Of a stretch of 34,450 bases of DNA, positions 16,523-23,960 are shown piece by piece. How positions within the stretch are numbered: position 1 is the first letter of the stretch; the number at the start of each line of letters is the position of its first letter. A program made the position numbers and the translations under genes. A model generated the notes under the pieces. That model was not told where the DNA came from. It ran no database searches and saw only the letters and a program-made list of their open reading frames with translations. Source of the DNA: an uncultured Actinomycetes bacterium (lineage in GTDB: Bacteria; Actinomycetota; Actinomycetes; Nanopelagicales; Nanopelagicaceae); the NCBI GenBank assembly GCA_903874255.1, contig CAIQRN010000074.1, positions 1 to 34,450 of the forward strand, read 5' to 3'.

Positions 16523-17711
16523 TAATGATATGAGATTGATATCCAGCTAAAAGCAACATCAATACTGGATACATCATTGCAGCCGGCAAGCCAAGCCATT
16601 GTGCCAGTGCACCGGTTATAGAAGGTCCGATGAAATACCCCGCAATGCCAATGACACCTACACGTGCAATTGCAACAGATGCAGCGATTCCAGAAATTTC
16701 AGATGCAGCTAAAATATATGCGGGAAACATTGGGCCAATGCCAAGTCCAGCACAAGCAAAACCAACACAAACAATAATTAAAGCAGTCAATGGATGTGAA
16801 TCTGAGAGTGGTACGCCAATTGCGATTCCAGCACCCAGACCAACTCCTCCTAAATAGCCTCCGTACAACACTGTCTTTCGTGGACCAAAATAATCAAGTG
16901 CACGATCGCCTAAAAAGCGCGCAGTAATCATTGCTAAAGAAAAGACTGCAAATGCTGCTGCATTAACGCCTTTTCCAAAATGCATATCGTCCCGTAGAAG
17001 AATTGCGCCCCAGTCACTTGCTGCGCCTTCTGCAATTAGCCCGCCTAGTAGACCAATTCCCATTCCCCAGAGGGGCAAAACACTCTTACTAATTAGAGGG
17101 ATCTTTGCTGAAGTTTCATCTTCGCCACCGCTGTGATCATCAAGGGCAGGCGATAAAAGCATATTGACGGCGGGTATAAATAAGAAGAAGCAGACTATTC
17201 CGACTCCAACTAAGTTGTCGCGAGGAGAAACCAATTTTGCAATCGATCCGCCAAGGACAGTTGTAGCAAAAGCTCCAGATGACCAAAGCGCATGAAATGA
17301 AGACATAACTCTTTTTTCCAAAAGTTTTTCAATGACAACAGCTTGGGTATTACTTGAAATATCCATACTTGAATAGCCAAGACCCATTATGAATAAACCA
17401 AAGATTAAAGTAACTGGTGAAGTCGATAAACCCATCAAAATCAAACCAATCGGCATGATAATAATTGCGATTTTAATGACGGGCTTTGTTCCAAAAGTAT
17501 GGATTAAGCGACCGGCAAGTTGCGCTCCGATAATTGCACCGGCTGTGCTTGAGAGCAAAATCAAACCAAGTTGACCATTGTTTAATCCATTGGCATCGCG
17601 AATTTCAGGGATACGAGCAACCCACGCCATGGAAACAACTCCCATAAAAAAGAAGGTTGCCCAAAGGCCATTACGCGCTCGAGTTGCAGTGACTTTCAAA
17701 TCAGTTCCCAT
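16515..17711 (-). CDS. MFS transporter (YbjJ-like)
   Basis: A 398-residue major facilitator with about twelve membrane helices. The first half carries the MFS loop-like GRLIHTFGTKPVIK after helix 2. The opening GLWATFFFMGVVSMAWVARIPEIRDANGLNNGQLGLILL resembles the YbjJ-type permeases, whose substrate is uncertain. The final residues (SHIIKK) end inside a shared terminator. A 51-base spacer separates it from the divergent SulP gene. No substrate can be derived from neighbours. Confidence 0.85.
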   Translation of the reverse strand: MGTDLKVTATRARNGLWATFFFMGVVSMAWVARIPEIRDANGLNNGQLGLILLSSTAGAIIGAQLAGRLIHTFGTKPVIKIAIIIMPIGLILMGLSTSPVTLIFGLFIMGLGYSSMDISSNTQAVVIEKLLEKRVMSSFHALWSSGAFATTVLGGSIAKLVSPRDNLVGVGIVCFFLFIPAVNMLLSPALDDHSGGEDETSAKIPLISKSVLPLWGMGIGLLGGLIAEGAASDWGAILLRDDMHFGKGVNAAAFAVFSLAMITARFLGDRALDYFGPRKTVLYGGYLGGVGLGAGIAIGVPLSDSHPLTALIIVCVGFACAGLGIGPMFPAYILAASEISGIAASVAIARVGVIGIAGYFIGPSITGALAQWLGLPAAMMYPVLMLLLAGYQSHIIKK

Positions 17712-17762
17712 AAGGTGATAACGGTAACTGACAACGGCCGATAAACCTGCTTTTATAGAAAC

Positions 17763-19019
17763 ATGTTTTTCTCCTTCTGGCCAAGCCGAAGCGAGTTTTC
17801 AAATAATCGCAAAGACCTGATCGCTGACTTGATTGCAGGTCTTACTGTTGCAATCGTTGCGCTTCCACTTGCAATTGGTTTTGGCATAACTTCCGGAATG
17901 TCGGCCGCAGCTGGCTTAACCACTGCAATCATCGCAGGGTTCTTGGCTGCTGTATTTGGTGGATCTAAATATCAAGTAAGTGGGCCAACCGGTGCTATGA
18001 CAGTTATTTTAATTCCAGTCATTCACACATATGGAGTCAGCGCTATTCCTGCACTTGGTCTCATGGCTGGAGCCATGGTGATTGCGATGGCCATCTTTAA
18101 ACTTGGCGCAGTAATAAATCGTGTGCCATGGACCGTTGTGGAGGGTTTCACGGTTGGAATTGCGCTCATCATTTCATTACAACAGATTCCCCTTGCTTTA
18201 GGCATTGCAAAAGGTGAAGGTGAAAAGAGCTACATCGTCGCTTGGAATACTTTAATGAATGCAATCGATGCAGGATTAAATTACTCGAGCCTTCTTGTCG
18301 TCGCAATTACTTTAGTAATTAAATTTTCTTGGCCTCAGATTGTTTCCCGCTTAAAACTCAAGCTCCATATTCCCGCAAGCTTTATGGCGTTGGTATTTGT
18401 CACTTTAATTGTTAAAGCTTTTTCAATTGATGTCGCAACAATTGGAAACATCCCGCGCTCATTAGGTTCCTTCCAAAAGCCAATCTTCGACAATCTAACT
18501 TCACTTCTGGTCCCCGCCCTCTGGATTGCGCTTCTGGCTGCAGTTGAATCACTTCTGTCGGCACGTGTCGCCGATGGTCTTGCCCATAATAAAGAAAAGT
18601 TTGAACCTAATCGCGAATTATTTGGCCAGGGTCTTGCAACTCTTGCTGCATCGATTTTTGGAGGAATGCCAGCAACTGGTGCAATTGCGCGAACTAGCGT
18701 AAATGTACGTTCTCATGCCAAATCTAGGCTTGCCTCTGTCTTTCACGCCTTCGTACTTCTTTTTATAGCTTTAGTTGCCGCACCCCTAGTAAGCCAAATC
18801 CCAACGGCAGTAATTGCCGGTTTATTACTGGGTACTAGTTATCGAATCCTCAATCCCGTTTCAATAATGGAATCACTTCGCACTACAAAAGCCGAGGCCG
18901 CGACTTTGATAGTCACCGCGATAAGTACTGTGGCCATTGACTTAATTTGGGGCATGGCCATAGGTATTGGTCTTCATGTGATTCTCTCTCGCTATTCTAA
19001 AAAGCCACAAGCAATATAG
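17763..19019 (+). CDS. SulP family anion transporter lacking a STAS domain
   Basis: A 418-residue SulP/SLC26 permease. The opening DLIADLIAGLTVAIVALPLAIGFGITSGM and the KYQVSGPTGAMTVIL segment are SulP transmembrane signatures, and GGMPATGAIARTSVNVRSHAKSR follows in the second repeat. Classic family members have a cytoplasmic STAS domain after the membrane domain and are about 550 residues or longer. This one ends at LSRYSKKPQAI right after the last helix, with no frameshift sign. Substrate may be sulfate or bicarbonate; the sequence does not decide. A -10-like TTTATA ends 5 bases before the ATG, with no Shine-Dalgarno, so the message may be leaderless. Confidence 0.88.
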   Translation: MFFSFWPSRSEFSNNRKDLIADLIAGLTVAIVALPLAIGFGITSGMSAAAGLTTAIIAGFLAAVFGGSKYQVSGPTGAMTVILIPVIHTYGVSAIPALGLMAGAMVIAMAIFKLGAVINRVPWTVVEGFTVGIALIISLQQIPLALGIAKGEGEKSYIVAWNTLMNAIDAGLNYSSLLVVAITLVIKFSWPQIVSRLKLKLHIPASFMALVFVTLIVKAFSIDVATIGNIPRSLGSFQKPIFDNLTSLLVPALWIALLAAVESLLSARVADGLAHNKEKFEPNRELFGQGLATLAASIFGGMPATGAIARTSVNVRSHAKSRLASVFHAFVLLFIALVAAPLVSQIPTAVIAGLLLGTSYRILNPVSIMESLRTTKAEAATLIVTAISTVAIDLIWGMAIGIGLHVILSRYSKKPQAI

Positions 19020-19054
19020 AATCCAACCTATTCCAACTCATCAAGGAGATCTCC

Positions 19055-20233
19055 GTGGACAACATCAACGCATTCAATAACCATCTTCCAGTAAAAGTTC
19101 GTTTTGGAGAAGGTGTGGCAGCAACATTGCCAGCAGTTGTTGCCGAAATTGGTTCTAGCAAGGTTTTCTTGATGGTCGATAAAGATATTGAAAAATTTAA
19201 CCCAGCCGCTGCTCAACTCATTGATCAAATGAAATCTGCACCAGGTATCTCTGTTACTTTATTTGAAAAGCCTGCAGGCGAGCCAACAATTCAAATGGTT
19301 GATGATGCCATCGCATCTCTTAAAGCTGCAGGTTCAGATGTTGTTGTAGCTCTCGGTGGCGGTTCAGTTATCGATACTGCAAAAGCTGCGCGCTTATGCG
19401 CACAACTGAACTGCACATTCCGCGAATTCCAATCTCAACCTCCTGTTTATCCAGCACCAACACTTCCCCTTATCGCACTTCCAACTTCTGCTGGCACAGG
19501 CTCTGAAGTTTCTGGTGGGTCAGTTATCTCAGATCCAGAAGCTGGCCGTAAAGCAGGTATTGCAAATGGAAATCTTCGTGCACAGGTTGCCCTTGTTGAT
19601 CCAGTTCTTACATATTCAATGCCGCCTTCAATGACTGCAAACACTGGTATCGATGCACTTGCGCAAGCAATCGCAGGAATCATTGCAAAGTGCTCTACGC
19701 CAATTGGTGATGCAATCGGTTACGAAGCAGTTCGCATGATGACTCCAGCACTTGTTGCAGCTTTCAAAGATGGAAATGACAAAGCAGCTCGTGCAGGAAT
19801 GGCCGCCGGAAGCATGATGGCCGGTTTAACAATGAACATCTCTGACTGCACCGCCGAGCATTCACTCGGTCAAGCAATTGGCGGTCTGAAGCACGTTCCT
19901 CACGGTCTAACTATTGGATTAGTACTTGTTGAAACTCTTACCCGGGAGGCAAAAATTGTTCCCGAAAAAATGGAGCGCGTTGCAGATGCAATGGGTGTAC
20001 CGCAAGATGGAACAAAAGATGGATCTCGCTGCGTGAGCGCTGTTCGCAAGATTTTGGCAGAACTTCAATTCCCAGTCCTTTCATCCCTTGGATTTGTAGA
20101 AGCTGACATCGATGAACTCGCTGAAATCGCATTGAAGGATTTCTTCATTACTCAAGCACCTAAGCCTTGGAGTAAGCAAGAAGTTGTAGATGCATTCATG
20201 TCTGCTCTAAAACTAGAAAGCCGTGTCGCTTAA
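19055..20233 (+). CDS. Iron-containing alcohol dehydrogenase family protein
   Basis: Group III (Fe-ADH) oxidoreductase of 392 residues with an N-terminal dinucleotide-binding domain (ALGGGSVIDTAK at 99-110) and PTSAGTGSEV at 143-152. Aligned by eye to FucO, three metal ligands are kept (D200, H269, H283 in VPHG), but the second (FucO H200) is glutamine, Q204, in GIDALAQAI. The enzyme may use another metal or have weaker binding. The GTG start at 19055 is preceded by AAGGAG. It lies 35 bases after the SulP gene, probably in one transcript with the next gene. The physiological alcohol or aldehyde is unknown. Confidence 0.88.
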   Translation: MDNINAFNNHLPVKVRFGEGVAATLPAVVAEIGSSKVFLMVDKDIEKFNPAAAQLIDQMKSAPGISVTLFEKPAGEPTIQMVDDAIASLKAAGSDVVVALGGGSVIDTAKAARLCAQLNCTFREFQSQPPVYPAPTLPLIALPTSAGTGSEVSGGSVISDPEAGRKAGIANGNLRAQVALVDPVLTYSMPPSMTANTGIDALAQAIAGIIAKCSTPIGDAIGYEAVRMMTPALVAAFKDGNDKAARAGMAAGSMMAGLTMNISDCTAEHSLGQAIGGLKHVPHGLTIGLVLVETLTREAKIVPEKMERVADAMGVPQDGTKDGSRCVSAVRKILAELQFPVLSSLGFVEADIDELAEIALKDFFITQAPKPWSKQEVVDAFMSALKLESRVA

Positions 20234-20236
20234 ATA

Positions 20237-20725
20237 GTGGAGGAAGTTTTAACAAATCCCTCTGTAATCCGGGTTACTGCACTTCTAAAAGAGTTGGGCT
20301 GCACCGGTGAAGTCACCATACTTTCAGACTCTGCACGCACCGCACTTGATGCAGCACAAGCTTTAGGGATTGAAGTCGGTCAAGTCGCATCCTCTATCGT
20401 CTTCAAGTTACCTAGCGGAAATCCACTTTTAGTTATTACTAGTGGACGTCACCGCGTGGATACTGAACTGGTTGCAAGAAACTTAGGTGTAGAAAAACTC
20501 TACCGAGCCGATGCCGACTTTGTTAAGAACGCTTCAGGCTTTTCTATTGGTGGCGTCTCCCCCGTTGGTTGGGTGAACAAACCAGAGATCACTGTGATTG
20601 ATTTGGCCCTTGATGAACATGAGGTTGCTTGGGCCGCTGCCGGCCATCCTCATTCGGTCTACCCAACTTCTTTTTCTGAATTGCAACGCGTAACCGGTGC
20701 AACACCCATGGCCGTTGGCGATTAA
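20237..20725 (+). CDS. YbaK/EbsC-type aminoacyl-tRNA deacylase
   Basis: A 162-residue YbaK/ProX-type protein that hydrolyses mischarged tRNA, usually Cys-tRNAPro or Ala-tRNAPro. Seen are GQVASSIVFKLPSGNPLLVITSGRHRVD with the conserved lysine, IGGVSPVG and AAGHPHSVYPTSFSELQRVTGA, all family motifs. A GTG start at 20237 is 3 bases after the Fe-ADH stop and lacks a ribosome site, so translation is probably coupled. No alternative start is available in frame before the domain. It is a stand-alone deacylase; the exact tRNA specificity cannot be read here. Confidence 0.9.
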   Translation: MEEVLTNPSVIRVTALLKELGCTGEVTILSDSARTALDAAQALGIEVGQVASSIVFKLPSGNPLLVITSGRHRVDTELVARNLGVEKLYRADADFVKNASGFSIGGVSPVGWVNKPEITVIDLALDEHEVAWAAAGHPHSVYPTSFSELQRVTGATPMAVGD

Positions 20726-20757
20726 AACCAAGAGTTTGTAAAGGAAATACCGCAGCT

Positions 20758-21267
20758 ATGCGTAATAGGGGTATGAGCAAACGAGAGTTTGAGGATTTCT
20801 ACCTCGCAAATAGAACCCCTTGCTTTCGGGCGCTTTGTGTAACTGTTCCAAGCTTTGCCGAAGCAGAAGAGTTAGTAGCCGAGGGCTTCACCCGCGCCTA
20901 TGCCAACTGGAATACGGTGCGCAAGCATCCAGCGCCATCTGCTTGGGTAGTTCGAACTGCACTTAATCTGCACCGCGATAACTGGCGCAAGAGAAATACT
21001 TCTAAGCGCCATTTAGTTGCCGTATCAGAAAGCTACGAGGATCAATCTGAAATGCTCGATCCAGCTTTGCTACGTCAGCTCAAACAACTTCCAGAACAAC
21101 AGCTCTTAGTAATTGTTCATCGAGTCTTGCTTGACCTATCAACTGAACAAACTGCAATTGCAATGGGAATTGCCTCTGGAACCGTATCTACTCATTTAAA
21201 ACGAGGGCTCGCCTCTTTGCGTGATCTCTTGGAACCACAGACTCAAAAGGAGGCTATCAATGAGTAA
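20758..21267 (+). CDS. SigE-like ECF RNA polymerase sigma factor
   Basis: A 169-residue ECF sigma factor of the actinobacterial SigE family type. Region 2 spans about residues 10-80 (FEDFYLANRTPCFRALC...AWVVRTALNLHRDNWRKR) and region 4 about 110-160 (LKQLPEQQLLVIVHRVLLDLSTEQTAIAMGIASGTVSTHLKRGLASLRDLL). The start may be the ATG at 20758 (AAGGAAA 10 bases upstream) or the ATG at 20773. The downstream membrane protein overlaps by 8 bp and is the probable regulator. A repeated motif with AATAGGGGTAT sits across the start codons and recurs at 22163. Confidence 0.85.
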   Translation: MRNRGMSKREFEDFYLANRTPCFRALCVTVPSFAEAEELVAEGFTRAYANWNTVRKHPAPSAWVVRTALNLHRDNWRKRNTSKRHLVAVSESYEDQSEMLDPALLRQLKQLPEQQLLVIVHRVLLDLSTEQTAIAMGIASGTVSTHLKRGLASLRDLLEPQTQKEAINE

Positions 21268-22078
21268 TCAATTTAACCCACATGATGAAATGACCGAAAG
21301 GGAAACAGAATTGTTATCTAAGAAACTATTAGCAAAATTTTCGAAAGTTACATCCAACGAACCAGCACTGAATTTTTCAAGCACTTCAGGAAATAAGGCA
21401 AAACTTGGTTGGATAGGAGCGGTTGCTGCAGTTGGAATCGCAGCCCTGGCCTTTAACATGACTTCAGGTGTAGCACCGACAACATGGGCAGCTGATCCAA
21501 CGGATCTAACTGCCGCGGAAATTAAAACTATCAGTGCGCTCTGTGTTGAAACTATTGCAGGACCTGCAATGCCAGGTACTGAAGGTGCCGTTGGTGTTGA
21601 AGAACCTGGCGTGAAAGTAGTTCCAGATTCGCAAGACCCTAATCAAAACGCTGTGGTCGGCAAGATGCAGGACTCAACTATTCCGGGTGCTTCTACTCTT
21701 CCCCCACTCTTTGCTTTTGATTTTCGTGACGGGAATGGTTTCGCAATGTATGTAGATGAAGCAACTGGCGCTTCAGTAACTTGTAACATTGAATCTGATG
21801 GAGACGGTTTTAAGACAACCGGTTTCACAAGTTCACAAGCTTTAGCAAGCAATAAACTTGTCGTGGCTTCAATGTTAGTAAGAGGAAAATCATTCACATC
21901 GGCTATCGGATCTTTAGTTGATGGAGCAACACATGTAGAGCTACGTGCTAAGGGCTTTGAAACAGGTCACGCAAGCGTATTTGGCAATAACTGGGCAATC
22001 TTCTGGCCAGGATTTGAAAATGCCTCAATAGTTCAGCTTGATGATTCAGGAAAGATTCTCGACGAAACAAAGTTATAA
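21260..22078 (+). CDS. Sigma-factor-linked membrane protein, putative anti-sigma factor
   Basis: A 272-residue protein with about 50 cytoplasmic residues, one membrane helix (roughly 50-68, GWIGAVAAVGIAALAF) and an extracytoplasmic domain of about 200 residues with two cysteines (ISALCVET and VTCNIES). I recognise no domain. The AAGGAGG ribosome site is 7 bases upstream of the ATG at 21260, and the start overlaps the sigma gene stop by 8 bp. This arrangement is typical of ECF sigma/anti-sigma pairs, so it may hold the sigma factor. It lacks the usual HxxxCxxC zinc anti-sigma motif, so the function is inferred only. It could alternatively be a sensor or a target protein. Confidence 0.5.
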   Translation: MSNQFNPHDEMTERETELLSKKLLAKFSKVTSNEPALNFSSTSGNKAKLGWIGAVAAVGIAALAFNMTSGVAPTTWAADPTDLTAAEIKTISALCVETIAGPAMPGTEGAVGVEEPGVKVVPDSQDPNQNAVVGKMQDSTIPGASTLPPLFAFDFRDGNGFAMYVDEATGASVTCNIESDGDGFKTTGFTSSQALASNKLVVASMLVRGKSFTSAIGSLVDGATHVELRAKGFETGHASVFGNNWAIFWPGFENASIVQLDDSGKILDETKL

Positions 22079-22084
22079 GTGAGG

Positions 22085-22133
22085 TATGCGCACAATCACT
22101 CTGCAGTAATTGAGCAGGGTGATTGTGCGCATA
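22085..22133. repeat. 20-bp inverted repeat hairpin after the putative anti-sigma gene
   Basis: The arms 22085-22104 and 22114-22133 are reverse complements over 20 bases with one G-U type mismatch, around a 9-base loop. It begins 7 bases after the stop of the preceding gene. It may act as a terminator or RNA-stability hairpin, but neither strand has a T-run directly behind the stem. The stem is longer and more perfect than most terminators. Confidence 0.75.
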
Positions 22134-22245
22134 AATTGCAGTACTAGCAAAAAAATCTTGGATACGTGCAATAGGGGTATTTGCAAATGAGTCGTAGTAG
22201 CGCGTGTTAGTGGCGCTATTCAGCAGATAGTTAGAGAATGCTCCT

Positions 22246-22467
22246 ATGAAGGCACGCATATTTGAGTGGCTTGGCGTTGTTACCGCCATTGTTTATTCGC
22301 TCCTAGTAGCTGCAAATATTGGTGCTGAGTTCATGGGCTTTACTTTGCTGCTGACATCATCTGCCCTGATTGGAATTTGGGCATATTTAGGCAAACATAA
22401 AGGAATTCTTTTCTTGCAGTTTTTCTACGCCGCTGCCGGAATCATCGGAATGATTCGCTGGTTCTAA
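22246..22467 (+). CDS. Small three-helix membrane protein next to carotenoid genes
   Basis: A 73-residue protein made almost entirely of membrane helices (about 8-25, 29-46, 52-70), with MKARIFEWLGVVTAIVYSLLV at the start and FLQFFYAAAGIIGMIRWF at the end. The end pattern slightly recalls the last helices of PnuC-type permeases, as a half-sized version, but this is only an impression. No function can be assigned. Its stop abuts the GTG start of the CrtA-like gene (TAAGTG), so the two are co-translated. It is the first gene of the carotenoid-modification run. Confidence 0.65.
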   Translation: MKARIFEWLGVVTAIVYSLLVAANIGAEFMGFTLLLTSSALIGIWAYLGKHKGILFLQFFYAAAGIIGMIRWF

Positions 22468-23124
22468 GTGATAGTTGCCTATTTTTGGAAAATATCACCC
22501 CGAAAAATTCCCTTCGCACTTTTTGCAATGGCTTCCGACCGAATTTATCTAAAGGCTTCTACCAATGTGGGCTTCTTTAAATCTTTAGGCACTGGCAAAG
22601 GTGAAACCTTCACTCCTTCTGATGCAAATACTTTGCGCTGGGGAGTGATTGTTGAGGTAAAAAATATTGAAGAGTTCGATCACTCGCCAGTAGTAGAGAG
22701 ATGGCGCAAGAATTCAGATCATGAATTTCGTGCCGTTATCGAGCCGATTTCATCTCATGGACAATGGTCATCCAAGCAACCATTTGAACCCACGATTTCA
22801 CAATGGGACGGCAAAGTGATTGCGATTACTCGGGCACGAATTGCATTGCTTCAAAACCTAAAATTTTGGCGAGCGGTTCCTCCAGTTACCGCTTCACTCA
22901 AAACTGCTCCAGGTTTGATCTCGGCGATAGGAATCGGTGAGGCGCCTATCGGCCTCCAAGGAACATTTTCTATTTGGGAATCCCCTGCCGCTTTGCGCGA
23001 TTTCGCTTATCGCGGATCGGCACATATTGCCGCGATTGATGCCACCGCCAAGTACAAATGGTATTCAGAAGAGCTCTTTGCCCGCTTTGCAGTGCATGAT
23101 ATTCGAGGTTCGATTAATCCTTAA
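22468..23124 (+). CDS. CrtA-like carotenoid monooxygenase (spheroidene monooxygenase family)
   Basis: A 218-residue protein with the CrtA-family pattern: GIGEAPIGLQGTFSIWES (about 156-172), then LRDFAYRGSAHIAAIDATAK and WYSEELFARFAVHDIRG (about 198-213). CrtA of purple bacteria inserts oxygen at C-2 of an acyclic carotenoid end, giving a hydroxyl and then a ketone. It starts with GTG directly after the preceding stop and lies 27 bases before the CruF-like gene. With CruF, CruG and CrtD neighbours it would act on the non-cyclised end of gamma-carotene or lycopene. Whether it stops at the 2-hydroxy stage or makes the ketone is not visible. Confidence 0.78.
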   Translation: MIVAYFWKISPRKIPFALFAMASDRIYLKASTNVGFFKSLGTGKGETFTPSDANTLRWGVIVEVKNIEEFDHSPVVERWRKNSDHEFRAVIEPISSHGQWSSKQPFEPTISQWDGKVIAITRARIALLQNLKFWRAVPPVTASLKTAPGLISAIGIGEAPIGLQGTFSIWESPAALRDFAYRGSAHIAAIDATAKYKWYSEELFARFAVHDIRGSINP

Positions 23125-23151
23125 GGGGCTCGATAGGGCAGACTTACCACC

Positions 23152-23955
23152 ATGTCGATTCGCCATTACACACCAAGACGACGTCGCTATGGACAGTTAT
23201 CTCAACGCGCAAATGCTTTGTTAATCACAATAGTTTCAATCGCAATCCTCTTGCAAGTTATTTATCCCCTTGCAAGTGGTGAATTCTTAAGACTGCTCAC
23301 AATAAATGTCGTGTACTGGGGCGCTGGTGCCATGCTTTTGCATGCATTACTTACGTATGGTGGCCGCTATGCAATTACTTATTTCTTGTTCACATTCTTT
23401 TTTGCATTAACAATTGAGCAAGTGGGCGTTCAGACGGCATGGCCCTTTGGAGATTATTCTTACTCGAGTGATCTTGGATTGAAAATACTTCACGTACCGA
23501 TGGTTGTTCCATTTGCATGGATCATGCTCGTCCATCCCGTGCTAACTGCTGCCCGCAAAATAGCTGGAAGTTGGGTCTTTTTATACGGCGGAGCATTACT
23601 AATGGCATGGGATTTATTCTTAGATCCACTAATGGTTACCTCGGGCCGTTGGAGTTGGAAAGTAACTGGATCACATGTTCCATTCCAACCTGAAATCCCA
23701 CTCTCGAATACTTTCGGATGGCTTCTCAGTGGAATGTTTTTAATTGGAGTTCTTCACATGATTTTGCCGCGAGAGCGACGCAAAGCTGGGGCAACCTTTG
23801 CAACAACCGATGCCTTCATCCTCTGGACTTTATTCTCAGGCATTTTTGGAAATCTCTTCTTCTTTCACCGTCCCGGCATAGCTCTATTTGCTGGATTTAT
23901 TTTCGGTGCACTATTAACTCCATATTTCTTTACTCGCTGGCTCGGCCGGCCTTAG
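23152..23955 (+). CDS. cruF: CruF-like carotenoid 1',2'-hydratase
   Basis: A 267-residue membrane protein of the CruF/DUF422 family with about seven hydrophobic segments. The family pattern is seen in GVQTAWPFGDYSYSSDLGLKILHVPMVVPFAWIML and WDLFLDPLMVTSGRWSW, including the conserved W-P-F-G-x-Y-x-Y and D-P-x-M. CruF adds water across the terminal double bond of a psi end group, giving a tertiary 1'-hydroxyl. The gene is followed 5 bases later by the CruG-like glycosyltransferase. The exact substrate (gamma-carotene, lycopene or a keto form) is inferred from the pathway. Confidence 0.82.
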   Translation: MSIRHYTPRRRRYGQLSQRANALLITIVSIAILLQVIYPLASGEFLRLLTINVVYWGAGAMLLHALLTYGGRYAITYFLFTFFFALTIEQVGVQTAWPFGDYSYSSDLGLKILHVPMVVPFAWIMLVHPVLTAARKIAGSWVFLYGGALLMAWDLFLDPLMVTSGRWSWKVTGSHVPFQPEIPLSNTFGWLLSGMFLIGVLHMILPRERRKAGATFATTDAFILWTLFSGIFGNLFFFHRPGIALFAGFIFGALLTPYFFTRWLGRP

Positions 23956-23960
23956 TCTTT

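Noticed and set aside
20757-20778. SigB/SigF promoter for the sigma gene
   Set aside because: GGGTAT is present, but there is no GTTT box 14-16 bases upstream and the predicted start of transcription would fall after the sigma start codons.
23718-23960. 81-residue extension of the CruG-like protein
   Set aside because: It overlaps the CruF-like gene in another frame and has no similarity to glycosyltransferases; the ATG at 23961 starts with a normal membrane helix.
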